The notes under the pieces were generated by a model, which saw nothing but the letters and a program-made list of their open reading frames with translations, did no database searches and was not told where the DNA came from. This document shows positions 8,160 through 16,396 of a stretch of DNA of 64,000 nucleotides, piece by piece. Every line of letters begins with the position of its first letter. Position 1 is the stretch's first letter. Origin of the DNA: Saprospiraceae bacterium (GTDB lineage Bacteria; Bacteroidota; Bacteroidia; Chitinophagales; Saprospiraceae); the NCBI GenBank assembly GCA_016720635.1, contig JADKKF010000009.1:62001-126000 (forward strand), read 5' to 3'. The translations under genes and the position numbers were made by a program.

Positions 8160-9506
8160 ATGAAGAGAAAAACGTTTTTGAAATCTATAGGAGTTTTAGG
8201 ATTGGGGTATGGATTTTTGCCCACACTCCCAAAGTCAGCCAGCCAAAAGGTTAAAATAGCCGTGATTGGTGTCGGTCTTAGGGGTCAAGATCACGTAGAA
8301 TTATTGCTCCGACGCGACGACATAGAAATTATCGCAATCTGCGACATCGATCTTAGGATGATCGACATGGCCAAAGAGTTATTCAATAAATCGGGACTGA
8401 AACTTCCTAAAATCTATTCCAACGGCCCAAACGCCTGGGAAGAACTGCTCCATAAAGAAAAATTGGATGCCGTGATCATCGCAACGCCTTGGGAATTGCA
8501 CAAACCCATGATACTTGGTTCTATCAAATCTGGTATAAAATATGTCGCCACTGAAGTAATTCTGGGCATCTCGCTTGAAGATCACTGGGAGGTGGTGCGT
8601 GCAGCCGAAGCGGCCAAGGCCCATGTGATGATGCTAGAAAATGTGTGTTACCGCAGAGACGTCATGGCTGTTCTCAATATGGTGCGACAAGGGATATTCG
8701 GAGAGATCATTCACCTCCAAGGGGGTTATCAGCATGACCTTAGAGAAGTTAAATTCAACGATGGGGTCAACCCTTACGGACACGGGGTAGAATTTGGCGA
8801 CAAGGGATTTTCTGAGGCCCGTTGGAGAACCCACCATTCGGTCCATAGAAACGGCGATCTCTATCCAACACACGGCATAGGCCCACTGGCACAAATGGTC
8901 AATATCAATAGGGGCAATCGCTTCGTTTCTCTCAATTCTTTCTCCTCAAAAAGCCGCGGACTCCACGATTATATCCAAAAGAAAGGTAGCCCAGACCATC
9001 CCAATCGCCAAACCCAATTCAAGCTAGGAGACGTTGTAACCACCCAAATAGCTTGCAGCAATGGCGAAACCATACTTTTACAGCACGATACAAGTCTTCC
9101 TAGGCCCTATTCTTTGGGATTTCGAGTCCAAGGAACGGAGGGATTGTGGATGGATATCAACAAAGGCATTTATATCGAAGGCAAATCCGCAAAGCCACAC
9201 CAATGGGATGATGCCAAGACATGGCTGGATAAATACGATCACCCACTGTGGCAACGATGGATTAAATCGACGCAAGGCGCTGGTCACGGCGGCATGGATT
9301 TCTTTGTGTTGCACGCATTCGTAGAATCAGTAAAGCGCAATGCCCCTACCCCGCTAGATGTCTATGATGCTGCAGCGTGGAGCGCCATCACACCCCTTAG
9401 CGAAGAATCCATCACCTTGGGGAACCAAACGGTTGATTTTCCTGATTTTACGGGAGGACAGTGGATGTACCGAAAACCGATATTTGCGCTCAATGATGAT
9501 TACTAA
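8160..9506 (+). CDS. Gfo/Idh/MocA-family oxidoreductase, GH109-like
   Basis: The 448-residue protein has an N-terminal export signal (MKRKTFLKSIGVLGLG; KRK rather than a full twin-arginine RR). A Rossmann NAD site follows: VIGVGLRGQDH (about 36-46) with ICDIDLRM. The C-terminal Gfo/Idh/MocA half includes the block NVCYRRDVMAVLNMVRQG, GGYQHDLR, ARWRTHHSVHRNGD and YPTHGIGPLA, the pattern I associate with glycoside hydrolase family 109. GH109 enzymes release N-acetylgalactosamine by an NAD-dependent redox mechanism. The family resemblance is strong; the sugar specificity is not established here. It is cotranscribed with the preceding GNAT gene. Confidence 0.85.
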   Translation: MKRKTFLKSIGVLGLGYGFLPTLPKSASQKVKIAVIGVGLRGQDHVELLLRRDDIEIIAICDIDLRMIDMAKELFNKSGLKLPKIYSNGPNAWEELLHKEKLDAVIIATPWELHKPMILGSIKSGIKYVATEVILGISLEDHWEVVRAAEAAKAHVMMLENVCYRRDVMAVLNMVRQGIFGEIIHLQGGYQHDLREVKFNDGVNPYGHGVEFGDKGFSEARWRTHHSVHRNGDLYPTHGIGPLAQMVNINRGNRFVSLNSFSSKSRGLHDYIQKKGSPDHPNRQTQFKLGDVVTTQIACSNGETILLQHDTSLPRPYSLGFRVQGTEGLWMDINKGIYIEGKSAKPHQWDDAKTWLDKYDHPLWQRWIKSTQGAGHGGMDFFVLHAFVESVKRNAPTPLDVYDAAAWSAITPLSEESITLGNQTVDFPDFTGGQWMYRKPIFALNDDY

Positions 9507-9523
9507 TCCCTGTGGACTAATTT

Positions 9524-9557
9524 TTGCGAATTTTACCAGAAAAAATGCCTAATTTTG
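9524..9557 (+). promoter_or_regulatory. Possible promoter of ndk
   Basis: TAATTTTG at 9550-9557 fits the Bacteroidota -7 box TAnnTTTG, and a TTG at 9524-9526 lies 23 bases upstream, slightly longer than the usual 19-21. The ndk start is 38 bases downstream of the box. Confidence 0.4.
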
Positions 9558-9595
9558 CGGCTTCATTTTTTTAAATCATCAAAAAAAACATAGAA

Positions 9596-10015
9596 ATGTC
9601 AGGTAATAGAACTTTCACTATGATCAAGCCAGATGCAGTTGCAGCTGGACATATCGGCGCTATTTTGGCCCATATCAACAAGGCAGGATTTCGCATCGTA
9701 GCCATGAAATTAACCCAATTGTCCAAGGAAAAGGCAGGTGAATTTTATGCAGTACACAAAGAAAGACCGTTTTATGGCGAGTTGGTTGATTTTATGTCAA
9801 GCGGCCCGATCGTTGCGGCTATTTTAGAGAAAGACAACGCGGTTGCGGACTTCCGTACTACGATAGGTGCGACCGATCCAGCAAAAGCTGAGGCAGGAAC
9901 TATTCGTGCGCTTTATGCCAAAAACATGGGAGAAAATGCAGTACACGGATCAGATAGCGATGAAAATGCAGCCATCGAAGCCTCTTTCCACTTCGCGGGA
10001 GTAGAGACTTTTTAA
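9596..10015 (+). CDS. ndk: Nucleoside diphosphate kinase
   Basis: This enzyme equalises nucleoside triphosphate pools by moving the gamma phosphate through a phosphohistidine. The 139 residues match the family from end to end: TMIKPDAV (8-15), [29 protein letters not shown] and the active-site block NAVHGSDS with His117. It is a cytoplasmic oligomer of normal length. It stands alone, with a possible promoter upstream and repeat copy 3 in inverse orientation downstream. Confidence 0.97.
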   Translation: MSGNRTFTMIKPDAVAAGHIGAILAHINKAGFRIVAMKLTQLSKEKAGEFYAVHKERPFYGELVDFMSSGPIVAAILEKDNAVADFRTTIGATDPAKAEAGTIRALYAKNMGENAVHGSDSDENAAIEASFHFAGVETF

Positions 10016-10052
10016 TTTTTAGCGAAAAACTTTATTTTATTAAAATTATTGG

Positions 10053-10181
10053 GGCGTCCCCCTCGTTTTGTCTTTATGACAAGACGAGGGTCGGGCTATC
10101 CATGACTGTCGGTATCTCCGATACCCATCCCTTGTCATACATTAAAGTCATTTAGGGATGGTCATTCCTATCCCTGACGCA
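10053..10181 (-). repeat. Structured intergenic repeat, copy 3 (short type, inverted)
   Basis: Read on the minus strand it aligns with copy 1. The closing helix is 10054-10058 with 10176-10180. ATGAC 10102-10106 pairs with GTCAT 10161-10165 and encloses GTATC/GATAC (10112-10116 with 10120-10124) and ATCCC/GGGAT (10127-10131 with 10155-10159, on a longer apical arm than copy 1). The minus-strand 3' hairpin is 10060-10072 with 10078-10090, one wobble in 13 pairs. It fills the gap between ndk and the 2-oxoglutarate dehydrogenase gene; the rest of that gap (10182-10337) is AT-rich and featureless. Confidence 0.85.
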
Positions 10182-10337
10182 CAAATATAACTATCGATAT
10201 TCCAGATAGAACTGGTATTATTTCTTAGTTTTCTCATTACCACGAGTATTAAGTAATAATATTTTGTAAAATGGAAGAAAAATTGGATATTTGCATCTCT
10301 TTAATTTCCTATATAACAGAATATTAAATAATTATAC

Positions 10338-13052
10338 ATGAATAATTTTTCTTATATATTCAACGCGCATCCAAACGTAATCGATTCTTATTATCACCAA
10401 TACCAAATGGATCCGGAGGCATTGGACCAAGGCTGGAGACTTTTTTTCCAAGGATTTGATTTTGCCGACAAAAATGGTTCGGCTGCAGCTATAGATTTGG
10501 AGCAAATAAAGAAAGAATTTGGCGTCATCAAATTAATCATAGCCTTCAGACAAAGAGGGCACTTATTATCAACCACCAACCCACTAAGACCTAGAAAAGA
10601 TAGGAAGCCTACCCTTGAATTGGCTAATTATGGCCTTGATGACAATGATTTGAATCGACAATTCTTGGCTGCTGGAGAGCTTGGTTTTTCTGGGACATTA
10701 CAAGAGATTCTTGACAAATTGCGCAACATTTATTGTAAGAATATAGGGTTTGAGTATGGATATATTGAGAATTTTGAAAAAAGAGAATGGCTAAGAAACA
10801 AAATAGAATCTAGATCGACAGCTCCTGATTATGGACTTGGATTAGAACAAAAAAAGCGGATCCTCGAAAAACTCATCGATGCGACCGTCTTTGAGAAATT
10901 CCTACACACCAAGTACGTTGGCCAAAAAAGATTTTCACTAGAAGGAGGAGAAAGCATCATACCTGCCATCGATGCTGTCATCAATAAAGGAGCAGCAATG
11001 GGGGTTGTGGAAGTCATCATTGGTATGGCTCATAGGGGTAGATTAAATATCCTAGCCAATACCTTGGGCAAAACATACGAGCAGATTTTTTCAGAATTCG
11101 AGGGGACGGCTGTTCCAGACCTTAGTTTTGGCGATGGAGATGTGAAGTACCATCTTGGATTTTCGTCGATGATCGAGACACCTGACAAATTGCCCATTCA
11201 TCTCAAATTGGCACCAAATCCATCACACCTCGAAGCGGTAAATCCAGTAGTGGAAGGCCTAGCAAGAGCCAAAGCTGATTTATTGTACAATTCAGATTAC
11301 GACAAAATACTCCCTATCTTGATTCATGGCGATGCTGCTACAGCTGGCCAAGGTATCGTCTATGAAACCACCCAAATGTCTCAATTGCAGGGATATTATA
11401 CTGGCGGAACGATACACCTAGTAATCAACAATCAGATTGGATTTACCACAGATTTCGACGATGCGCGTTCTGCTACTTATTGCACATCTGTCGCATCTTT
11501 GATCCAAGCCCCTGTATTCCACGTCAATGGAGACGATGTCGAGGCTGTGGTATTCGCAGTGGAGCTGGCGACCGAATACCGTCAGAAATTCAACAACGAT
11601 GTTTTCATAGACATGGTTTGTTATCGACGACATGGGCACAACGAGGGCGACGATCCGAAATTCACCCAACCAGAGATGTACGAGTTGATCAATGTCCATC
11701 CAGACCCGAGAGAGATATATACGCGCAAGCTACAGGAAAGAGGAGACTTGGATAAAAATCTTGGGGAACAGATGGAAAAGGCGTTCTGGGACAAGCTCCA
11801 GCAGAGATTGGATCTGGTAAAGCAAAAACCACTTCCATATCAATATCAAGAAACAGAACTTGCATGGAGATCTCTTGAAAAGACTCTTCAAGTCAAGGAT
11901 GGCATCCAATCACCTAAAACTGGAATAAAGAAAGAAAGCGCAACTAAAATCTTAAAACATCTGATGGAAGTCCCTAAGGATTTCAAAGCCCTTTCGAAGA
12001 TAAATCGATTATTGCAATCGTCCCAAAAGATGTTAGATGACGATATCATCGATTGGCAAATGGGTGAGTTGATGGCTTACGCCTCCATCCTTTTAGATGG
12101 CAATAATGTTCGGATCAGTGGACAAGATGTAAAGCGCGGAACGTTTTCGCATAGACACGCTGTTTTGTTTGATATCACGGACAATCATCAGTACAATAGA
12201 CTCGATGGTTTTGCTGAGGACCAAGGAAAATTCATGATTTACAATTCGCTATTATCCGAATTCGCGGTACTTGGATTTGAATATGGATATTCCCTAGCTT
12301 CACCTAATAATTTGGTTATTTGGGAGGCTCAGTTCGGAGATTTTTACAACGGTGCACAAGTCATGATAGATCAATTCATTACCGCTGGCGAAAGCAAATG
12401 GCAACGCATGAGTGGATTGGTTCTGCTATTGCCTCACGGATTCGAAGGACAAGGGCCAGAACATTCATCAGCAAGGCTAGAGCGCTTTTTACAGAACTGT
12501 GCGGATTATAATTTGCAGGTGCTCAATATAACCACCCCTGCCAATTTCTTTCACGCGATGAGAAGACAATTGAGCTGGACATTCAGAAAACCGCTGGTCA
12601 ATATGGCACCAAAATCCCTTTTGAGACACCCTCTTTGTGTTTCAAAATTGGAGGATTTTACGGGAGACACGAGTTTCCAACCGATCATCATGGATACCAA
12701 TGTCAACAAGAAAGTGGATAGAATTTTATTTTGCTCAGGCAAGGTATATTACGATTTATTAGCCAAAAAGAAAGAATTGAACCAACTAAATATTGCTATT
12801 GTACGTATCGAGCAGTTATATCCATTAGTGGAAGAGCAGCTGACCGCCGTGTTGGATCATTACAAATGCAAAAACATCTATTGGGTGCAAGAAGAGCCTC
12901 TCAATATGGGTGCGTGGCAGTATATATTCTTTAATTTTGGGCATTTAGGTTTCAAATATATCGGTAGGAAAGCTGCCTCATCTCCTGCGACGGGCTTCAA
13001 AAAGGTACACGACCAGCAACAAGCCGAATTGGTAGCTGCATCCTTTGCATAG
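10338..13052 (+). CDS. sucA: 2-oxoglutarate dehydrogenase E1 component
   Basis: This thiamine diphosphate enzyme decarboxylates 2-oxoglutarate in the TCA cycle and passes the succinyl group to the E2 lipoyl domain. The 904 residues start with the E2-binding segment YIFNAHPNVIDSYYHQY. Then come the RFSLEGGES block, GMAHRGRLN, HLKLAPNPSHLE, the thiamine-binding GDAAxAGQG region (GDAATAGQG), NNQIGFTT and CYRRHGHNEGDDP. The C-terminal transketolase-like half has GTFSHRHAV, WEAQFGDF, LLLPHGFEGQGPEHSSAR and the YWVQEEPLNMGAW end. Length matches the family. The E2 gene (sucB) usually follows, but here an AT-rich island follows instead. Confidence 0.96.
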   Translation: MNNFSYIFNAHPNVIDSYYHQYQMDPEALDQGWRLFFQGFDFADKNGSAAAIDLEQIKKEFGVIKLIIAFRQRGHLLSTTNPLRPRKDRKPTLELANYGLDDNDLNRQFLAAGELGFSGTLQEILDKLRNIYCKNIGFEYGYIENFEKREWLRNKIESRSTAPDYGLGLEQKKRILEKLIDATVFEKFLHTKYVGQKRFSLEGGESIIPAIDAVINKGAAMGVVEVIIGMAHRGRLNILANTLGKTYEQIFSEFEGTAVPDLSFGDGDVKYHLGFSSMIETPDKLPIHLKLAPNPSHLEAVNPVVEGLARAKADLLYNSDYDKILPILIHGDAATAGQGIVYETTQMSQLQGYYTGGTIHLVINNQIGFTTDFDDARSATYCTSVASLIQAPVFHVNGDDVEAVVFAVELATEYRQKFNNDVFIDMVCYRRHGHNEGDDPKFTQPEMYELINVHPDPREIYTRKLQERGDLDKNLGEQMEKAFWDKLQQRLDLVKQKPLPYQYQETELAWRSLEKTLQVKDGIQSPKTGIKKESATKILKHLMEVPKDFKALSKINRLLQSSQKMLDDDIIDWQMGELMAYASILLDGNNVRISGQDVKRGTFSHRHAVLFDITDNHQYNRLDGFAEDQGKFMIYNSLLSEFAVLGFEYGYSLASPNNLVIWEAQFGDFYNGAQVMIDQFITAGESKWQRMSGLVLLLPHGFEGQGPEHSSARLERFLQNCADYNLQVLNITTPANFFHAMRRQLSWTFRKPLVNMAPKSLLRHPLCVSKLEDFTGDTSFQPIIMDTNVNKKVDRILFCSGKVYYDLLAKKKELNQLNIAIVRIEQLYPLVEEQLTAVLDHYKCKNIYWVQEEPLNMGAWQYIFFNFGHLGFKYIGRKAASSPATGFKKVHDQQQAELVAASFA

Positions 13053-13518
13053 ATATGAAATAAAGGTTTTGTTTTGTTGCGCTGAAACGAATTTGCTGGG
13101 TTGGTTAAGGCATTTTAAAATATGAATATTCAGTTATTTTCATTAAATTTGACTATAACCTGTAAATTCGGTTCTATTTTAATAAAAGGAGATTAAAAGT
13201 TTTCAAAACTAATTTCTGATTAGACCATGCATATTGGTGCCAACAGAAAAGATATTAATATTTTATATTGATATTGCCCTAGCAAAATAATCAATAACCT
13301 TTAAACTACAACGCCAAATCTACAATTACTTATTTCCAAACAAATAAATAGCATTAAAATCAATTTTTTATCCCATTTATTTTATATTTGTAAGACAATC
13401 TATCGTAAAAATACCTGCACAGATGACAATACTAACAAATCTAAAAGTTCCAGCAGGCAAAAAGTATTTTTGGGGATAGATGGGTACATATCTGTAGGGT
13501 ATAAAAGATATGAAACTC
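13053..13518. other. AT-rich gap at the edge of an accessory island
   Basis: No gene, RNA or structured repeat was found in these 466 bases after the E1 gene. One long minus-strand ORF (to 13627) overlaps the parD promoter and start and has no family features, so it is not called. Confidence 0.5.
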
Positions 13519-13549
13519 TTGACAGCAATACCAAATATTGGTATCTTTG
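13519..13549 (+). promoter_or_regulatory. Promoter of the parDE operon
   Basis: TTG at 13519-13521 (in CTTGACA) and TATCTTTG at 13542-13549 are 20 bases apart, matching the Bacteroidota TTG/N19-21/TAnnTTTG promoter. The parD ATG is 16 bases after the box, giving a very short leader. The box lies beside the near-palindrome ACCAAATATTGGT (13530-13542), a plausible site for ParD autorepression; that role is inferred. Confidence 0.6.
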
Positions 13550-13565
13550 ACAGTAAAAAGCAAAT

Positions 13566-13811
13566 ATGGCAAAAAACACGTCAGTTACATTAGGAGACCA
13601 TTTTGAACAAATAATCGAAAAAAGCATAGAATCTGGAAGGTATGCTTCTGCAAGCGAAGTAATAAGAGAAGGTCTTAGGCTTGTTGAAGAAAGAGAGCAG
13701 CAAATTAATATTCTAAGAGAAGCTATAGAAGATGGGGAGAGAAGCGGATATGTAAAAAACTTTGACCCCGAAAAACATCTAAAAGAGCTGAATCAAAGTT
13801 TAAAAAAATGA
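13566..13811 (+). CDS. parD: ParD-family antitoxin
   Basis: The 81-residue protein has the ribbon-helix-helix pattern of type II antitoxins of the ParD/CC2985 family: NTSVTLGDHFEQIIEKSIESG as N-terminal DNA-binding ribbon and helix, in blocks NTSVTLGDHF and IEKSIESGRYASASEVIREGLRL, then a charged C-terminal toxin-binding tail (FDPEKHLKELNQSLKK). It should bind the ParE toxin and repress its own promoter. Its TGA overlaps the parE ATG by four bases (ATGA), the usual coupling of such pairs. Confidence 0.9.
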   Translation: MAKNTSVTLGDHFEQIIEKSIESGRYASASEVIREGLRLVEEREQQINILREAIEDGERSGYVKNFDPEKHLKELNQSLKK

Positions 13812-14107
13812 AAACTTCCTTTGAAATAAGTAAACTTGCTCTAAAAGATTTAGATGAAATTTGGAAATATTCGGCCGAACAATGGTCACAACAACAGGCT
13901 AATCGATACTATGAAGATATTTCAGAAATGATACTAGAAATCTGCCATAATCCTGAGATTGGAAAACCCATCGATTACATAAGCCAAGGCCACAGAAGAC
14001 TAAATGTGAGATCACATATGTTAGTATATAAAGTTAAAAATGAAATCATTTATATCGACAGGATATTGCACCAAAAAATGGATATAGATAAATATCTGCA
14101 TGAATAA
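13808..14107 (+). CDS. parE: ParE/RelE-superfamily toxin
   Basis: The 99-residue protein follows the ParE pattern: an N-terminal strand, ALKDLDEIWKYSAEQWSQQQA, the block YEDISEMILEICHNPEIGKP, and strands RRLNVRSHMLVYKV and EIIYIDRILHQKMD. ParE toxins inhibit DNA gyrase, whereas RelE relatives cleave mRNA; the aromatic/RILHQKMD end is typical of ParE. All core elements are present and the gene looks intact, so the pair may be active. It ends 74 bases before the next gene. Confidence 0.9.
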   Translation: MKTSFEISKLALKDLDEIWKYSAEQWSQQQANRYYEDISEMILEICHNPEIGKPIDYISQGHRRLNVRSHMLVYKVKNEIIYIDRILHQKMDIDKYLHE

Positions 14108-14181
14108 AAAATGCTACGTTGTCAGTCGGCTCGTGTGTCTTAGGTTAAAGCGAAGCCATTTATATAACTAAAGCAAAAAAA

Positions 14182-15057
14182 ATGAAATCAATAAGTTATG
14201 CAATTTTTACAATATTAATCCTTGCTAATTGTGAGAATTTACCAGACCGGAAACAAAAATCCATAATATCAAAAAATGTCAATAAAAGTGAAATTGTACA
14301 AGAAAATATAAAATCAGATTCAATTAATCCCTACTGGAACTGCTCAGAAAACATCAACATCAATTTTGAAATTATTCCACCCGCATTGATTAATGACTCT
14401 TTGATTAAGCCTTTTAATGGTAAGTTAGCAATGAGTGATATCAATAAAGTTTTGATATTAGATAAACTTAGCTATCCAAATTCAGAAACCTCAATGTTTA
14501 TTAATTTTGAAATATTTGGTTACTCGCCAAAAACCTATAGAATTAAAAACTGTTTAGAACCTTATTTTTTCGAAGCAAACAATAATTATTTGAAAAGTTT
14601 ATCGTTTGACAACAATAAAATGGTAATAATCCCATACAGACATGACATTGATGGAGAACTAACTGTATTAACAATTTGGAAACCACATAATGATTCATTA
14701 GAATTTAATGGATATTATAAAAATTTATTTCTAAGCAAATATTCAAGTGTTATACCTATTCAATATTATAAAGGTTTTAAAAATTCATATTTATTAGGGC
14801 AGACAAGCTTTGGTGAAGGAGGAAAATATGGTGAAGAATATTGGATAGCAAAATTAATGAAAAACAATATTTTAAAAATTATGAGCCAATGTGAAACAGG
14901 AGGAGAGTTTTCTGATGATACACTAAAAAATATTACTTTTGAGGCCAAAAATAGGTTGTTGCTTTTTTATGAAAATTATTATAAAAATTCAGACGAAAAT
15001 TTTAATAAAAAGGACTCGATTTCAAAAAGATGTATTTTAAGATTTAAATTAGAGTAA
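14182..15057 (+). CDS. Unknown probable lipoprotein
   Basis: I do not recognise this 291-residue protein. Its N-terminus (MKSISYAIFTILILANCEN) has a hydrophobic core and a cysteine at residue 17, so it is probably a lipoprotein, although the residue before Cys (Asn) is not ideal for the lipobox. The rest is rich in Asn, Lys, Ile and Tyr with predicted beta strands and no known motif. A cluster GQTSFGEGGKYGEEYWIAKLM near residue 210 looks like a turn between strands: blocks GQTSFGEGGKYGEE and YWIAKLM. Its base composition is more AT-rich than the neighbouring metabolic genes. It lies in the accessory island downstream of parDE. Confidence 0.65.
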   Translation: MKSISYAIFTILILANCENLPDRKQKSIISKNVNKSEIVQENIKSDSINPYWNCSENININFEIIPPALINDSLIKPFNGKLAMSDINKVLILDKLSYPNSETSMFINFEIFGYSPKTYRIKNCLEPYFFEANNNYLKSLSFDNNKMVIIPYRHDIDGELTVLTIWKPHNDSLEFNGYYKNLFLSKYSSVIPIQYYKGFKNSYLLGQTSFGEGGKYGEEYWIAKLMKNNILKIMSQCETGGEFSDDTLKNITFEAKNRLLLFYENYYKNSDENFNKKDSISKRCILRFKLE

Positions 15058-15136
15058 AACTAAATATCAATCAGACATCATCGGCATTTGACGCACACCA
15101 CTACCCGCAAAACATGCAATACGCCATCATATTAGC

Positions 15137-15144
15137 TATATTTG
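15137..15144 (+). promoter_or_regulatory. Possible -7 promoter box for the HicB-like gene
   Basis: TATATTTG matches TAnnTTTG and lies 19 bases before the ATG at 15164. No good -33 element was found at the expected distance. Confidence 0.35.
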
Positions 15145-15163
15145 TTGACCAAATTATTTTTAA

Positions 15164-15328
15164 ATGGAAGGAACGACACAAATTCATATCGAGAAATTGC
15201 CAGAAGGTTTTTATTTAGCTACGTCCAATGATATCCAAGGATTAATAGCTCAGGGTCGAACCAAAACCGAAACGCTTGAAATTGCTCGGGATGTGGTTAA
15301 AAAATTATTTGAATCTCAAAAAAAATGA
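15164..15328 (+). CDS. Small HicB-like (DUF1902-type) antitoxin, orphan
   Basis: This ORF of 54 residues reads EKLPEGFYLATSNDIQG, then LIAQGRTKTETLEIARDVVKKLFESQKK. The core strand FYLATSNDIQGLIAQG and the helix ETLEIARDVVKKL are the pattern of HicB/DUF1902 partial RNase H-like antitoxins, which usually read YLATSDDIQGLVAQG. Such proteins normally pair with a HicA-type mRNA interferase, but none is adjacent. Its TGA overlaps the ATG of the next gene (ATGA at 15325-15328), so the two are translationally coupled. The ORF is short but the motif match is good. Confidence 0.7.
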   Translation: MEGTTQIHIEKLPEGFYLATSNDIQGLIAQGRTKTETLEIARDVVKKLFESQKK

Positions 15329-16023
15329 AATTTTTCTATACTTTAATATTAATACTTCTTTTTTGTTCGACCTCACAGGCGGATTTAGGTTCGACAGTTG
15401 TGTACAAGGCTAAATTCGTACTCAAAAATGGTTCAAGTTTTATTGGTTATCTTCCAATATCGGGGTATGATGAAAGTTTAGATAGCACTAGAAGAAATAA
15501 ACATTGTTCTGATAAAGCATTTCAGTTGATGTTGATCAAAAATTTTTCTCCCAATTCTATATATAAAGACTTTCAAGTTTACGATTGTATTCACCTAGTG
15601 CATATTGGTCAATACAACCGTGGTTTCAACATCGGATGTGTAGATAAAACAAAAATAAAAACTTTACAAGTTCAAAATATAAAATATACGGTATTTTTGG
15701 ATGCAGCTTATGCTAATTATGATTGGTATGTTTATGGAATTCAAGAAATGAGTCCATCTGTAATCAATATTATTAGCCACCAAAATCCTGTGAATTATGA
15801 GGAATTGCTTTTTAATAAAGATGGTTATGACACAGGTGATTACGCTTGTTTCATAAACTTTAATCCTGACATTTCGTCTTCAGAATTGTATAGACTGGTG
15901 GCTGAATCATCACGTAAAATCCAAATTGGAAGAAATGGTAATAAAATCATTACTCCTTCGCAAGTAAAATTGCTATTAGCAAAACATATATTTATTTTTT
16001 ACGGATATGTTGGTCCGTGTTGA
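15325..16023 (+). CDS. Unknown secreted protein coupled to the HicB-like gene
   Basis: The 232-residue protein has a signal peptide (MKFFYTLILILLFCSTSQAD, cleavage after about residue 19). The mature part begins VVYKAKFVLKNGSSFIGYLPISGY, seen as blocks VVYKAKFVLKNGSSF and IGYLPISGY, and contains four scattered cysteines. I recognise no family. It overlaps the HicB-like gene by four bases, which is odd because an antitoxin and an exported protein rarely share an operon. It is AT-rich like the rest of the island. An exported effector or a chance insertion beside an orphan antitoxin are both possible. Confidence 0.6.
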   Translation: MKFFYTLILILLFCSTSQADLGSTVVYKAKFVLKNGSSFIGYLPISGYDESLDSTRRNKHCSDKAFQLMLIKNFSPNSIYKDFQVYDCIHLVHIGQYNRGFNIGCVDKTKIKTLQVQNIKYTVFLDAAYANYDWYVYGIQEMSPSVINIISHQNPVNYEELLFNKDGYDTGDYACFINFNPDISSSELYRLVAESSRKIQIGRNGNKIITPSQVKLLLAKHIFIFYGYVGPC

Positions 16024-16081
16024 AGCTTTTTAAGTACGATAATTTCTGGTGCTGCTATTTTTTCAATTATTTCTCCGATCG

Positions 16082-16157
16082 TCGCAGTTTGTAACTGCGA
16101 TGCAGTACAAAAGGAATTTGCAATTCCACGCGCTCTGACACATTTCTAAAACGTGTC
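16082..16157. repeat. REP-like cluster of three palindromes
   Basis: TCGCAGTTTGTAACTGCGA at 16082-16100 is a near-perfect hairpin (8 pairs). GGAATTTGCAATTCC at 16113-16127 is a second one. GACACATTT at 16137-16145 pairs with AAACGTGTC at 16149-16157 with one mismatch. Closely spaced hairpins in a noncoding gap resemble the REP-type sequences of Bacteroidota that accompany REP-associated tyrosine transposases. No transposase is in the window, and a minus-strand ORF across the cluster (to 16308) is treated as spurious. Confidence 0.6.
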
Positions 16158-16180
16158 TTTGCATCAACTGTTGAAGTATT

Positions 16181-16333
16181 ATGCGTGGGAATAAATTTCT
16201 ATACACTTCTTGGCATTTACAGAAGATTGCGGATGATGAATTGATCGAAGTCACAGACTTCGACCATTGGGAGTCTTGCCGCTTAGGCTTTATTCGTTTG
16301 GCACCCATCGATTATACGTTAATAAACCGTTAA
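16181..16333 (+). CDS. Small ORF or remnant of a larger gene (50 aa)
   Basis: The frame from ATG 16181 encodes 50 residues including WHLQKIADDELIEVTDFDHW and ESCRLGFIRLAPIDYTL (blocks quoted separately). The balanced composition, with Trp, Asp and Glu in amphipathic order, looks more like real protein than an AT-rich chance ORF. It directly follows the REP-like palindromes. I do not recognise a family. It may be a short gene or the C-terminal remnant of a decayed one. Confidence 0.35.
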   Translation: MRGNKFLYTSWHLQKIADDELIEVTDFDHWESCRLGFIRLAPIDYTLINR

Positions 16334-16372
16334 ACCATCTAAAAAATAAAATAAAAACTAGGGGTTAGGCCT

Positions 16373-16380
16373 TATTTTTG
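16373..16380 (+). promoter_or_regulatory. Possible -7 box upstream of repeat copy 4
   Basis: TATTTTTG matches TAnnTTTG. Transcription would start near 16387, ten bases before the repeat, so the repeat would lie in the leader of the moxR operon. No clear -33 box was found. Confidence 0.35.
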
Positions 16381-16396
16381 TGGTTATGAACTATGC

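Noticed and set aside
13400..13627. 75-residue minus-strand ORF over the parD promoter and start
   Set aside because: It is antisense to the promoter and coding start of an intact antitoxin gene and has no motif.
14108..14181. GC-richer stretch resembling part of an integron attC or another repeat copy
   Set aside because: It lacks paired RYYYAAC/GTTRRRY boxes, the repeat family's closing helix and its CGACCC linker.
15085..15124. Possible tenth degenerate copy of the structured repeat before the HicB-like gene
   Set aside because: It has GACGC and ACGCC fragments but no hairpins, core or linker in the right order.
16063..16308. 81-residue minus-strand ORF over the REP-like palindromes
   Set aside because: It is formed by palindromic noncoding sequence and conflicts with the more protein-like plus-strand frame at 16181-16333.
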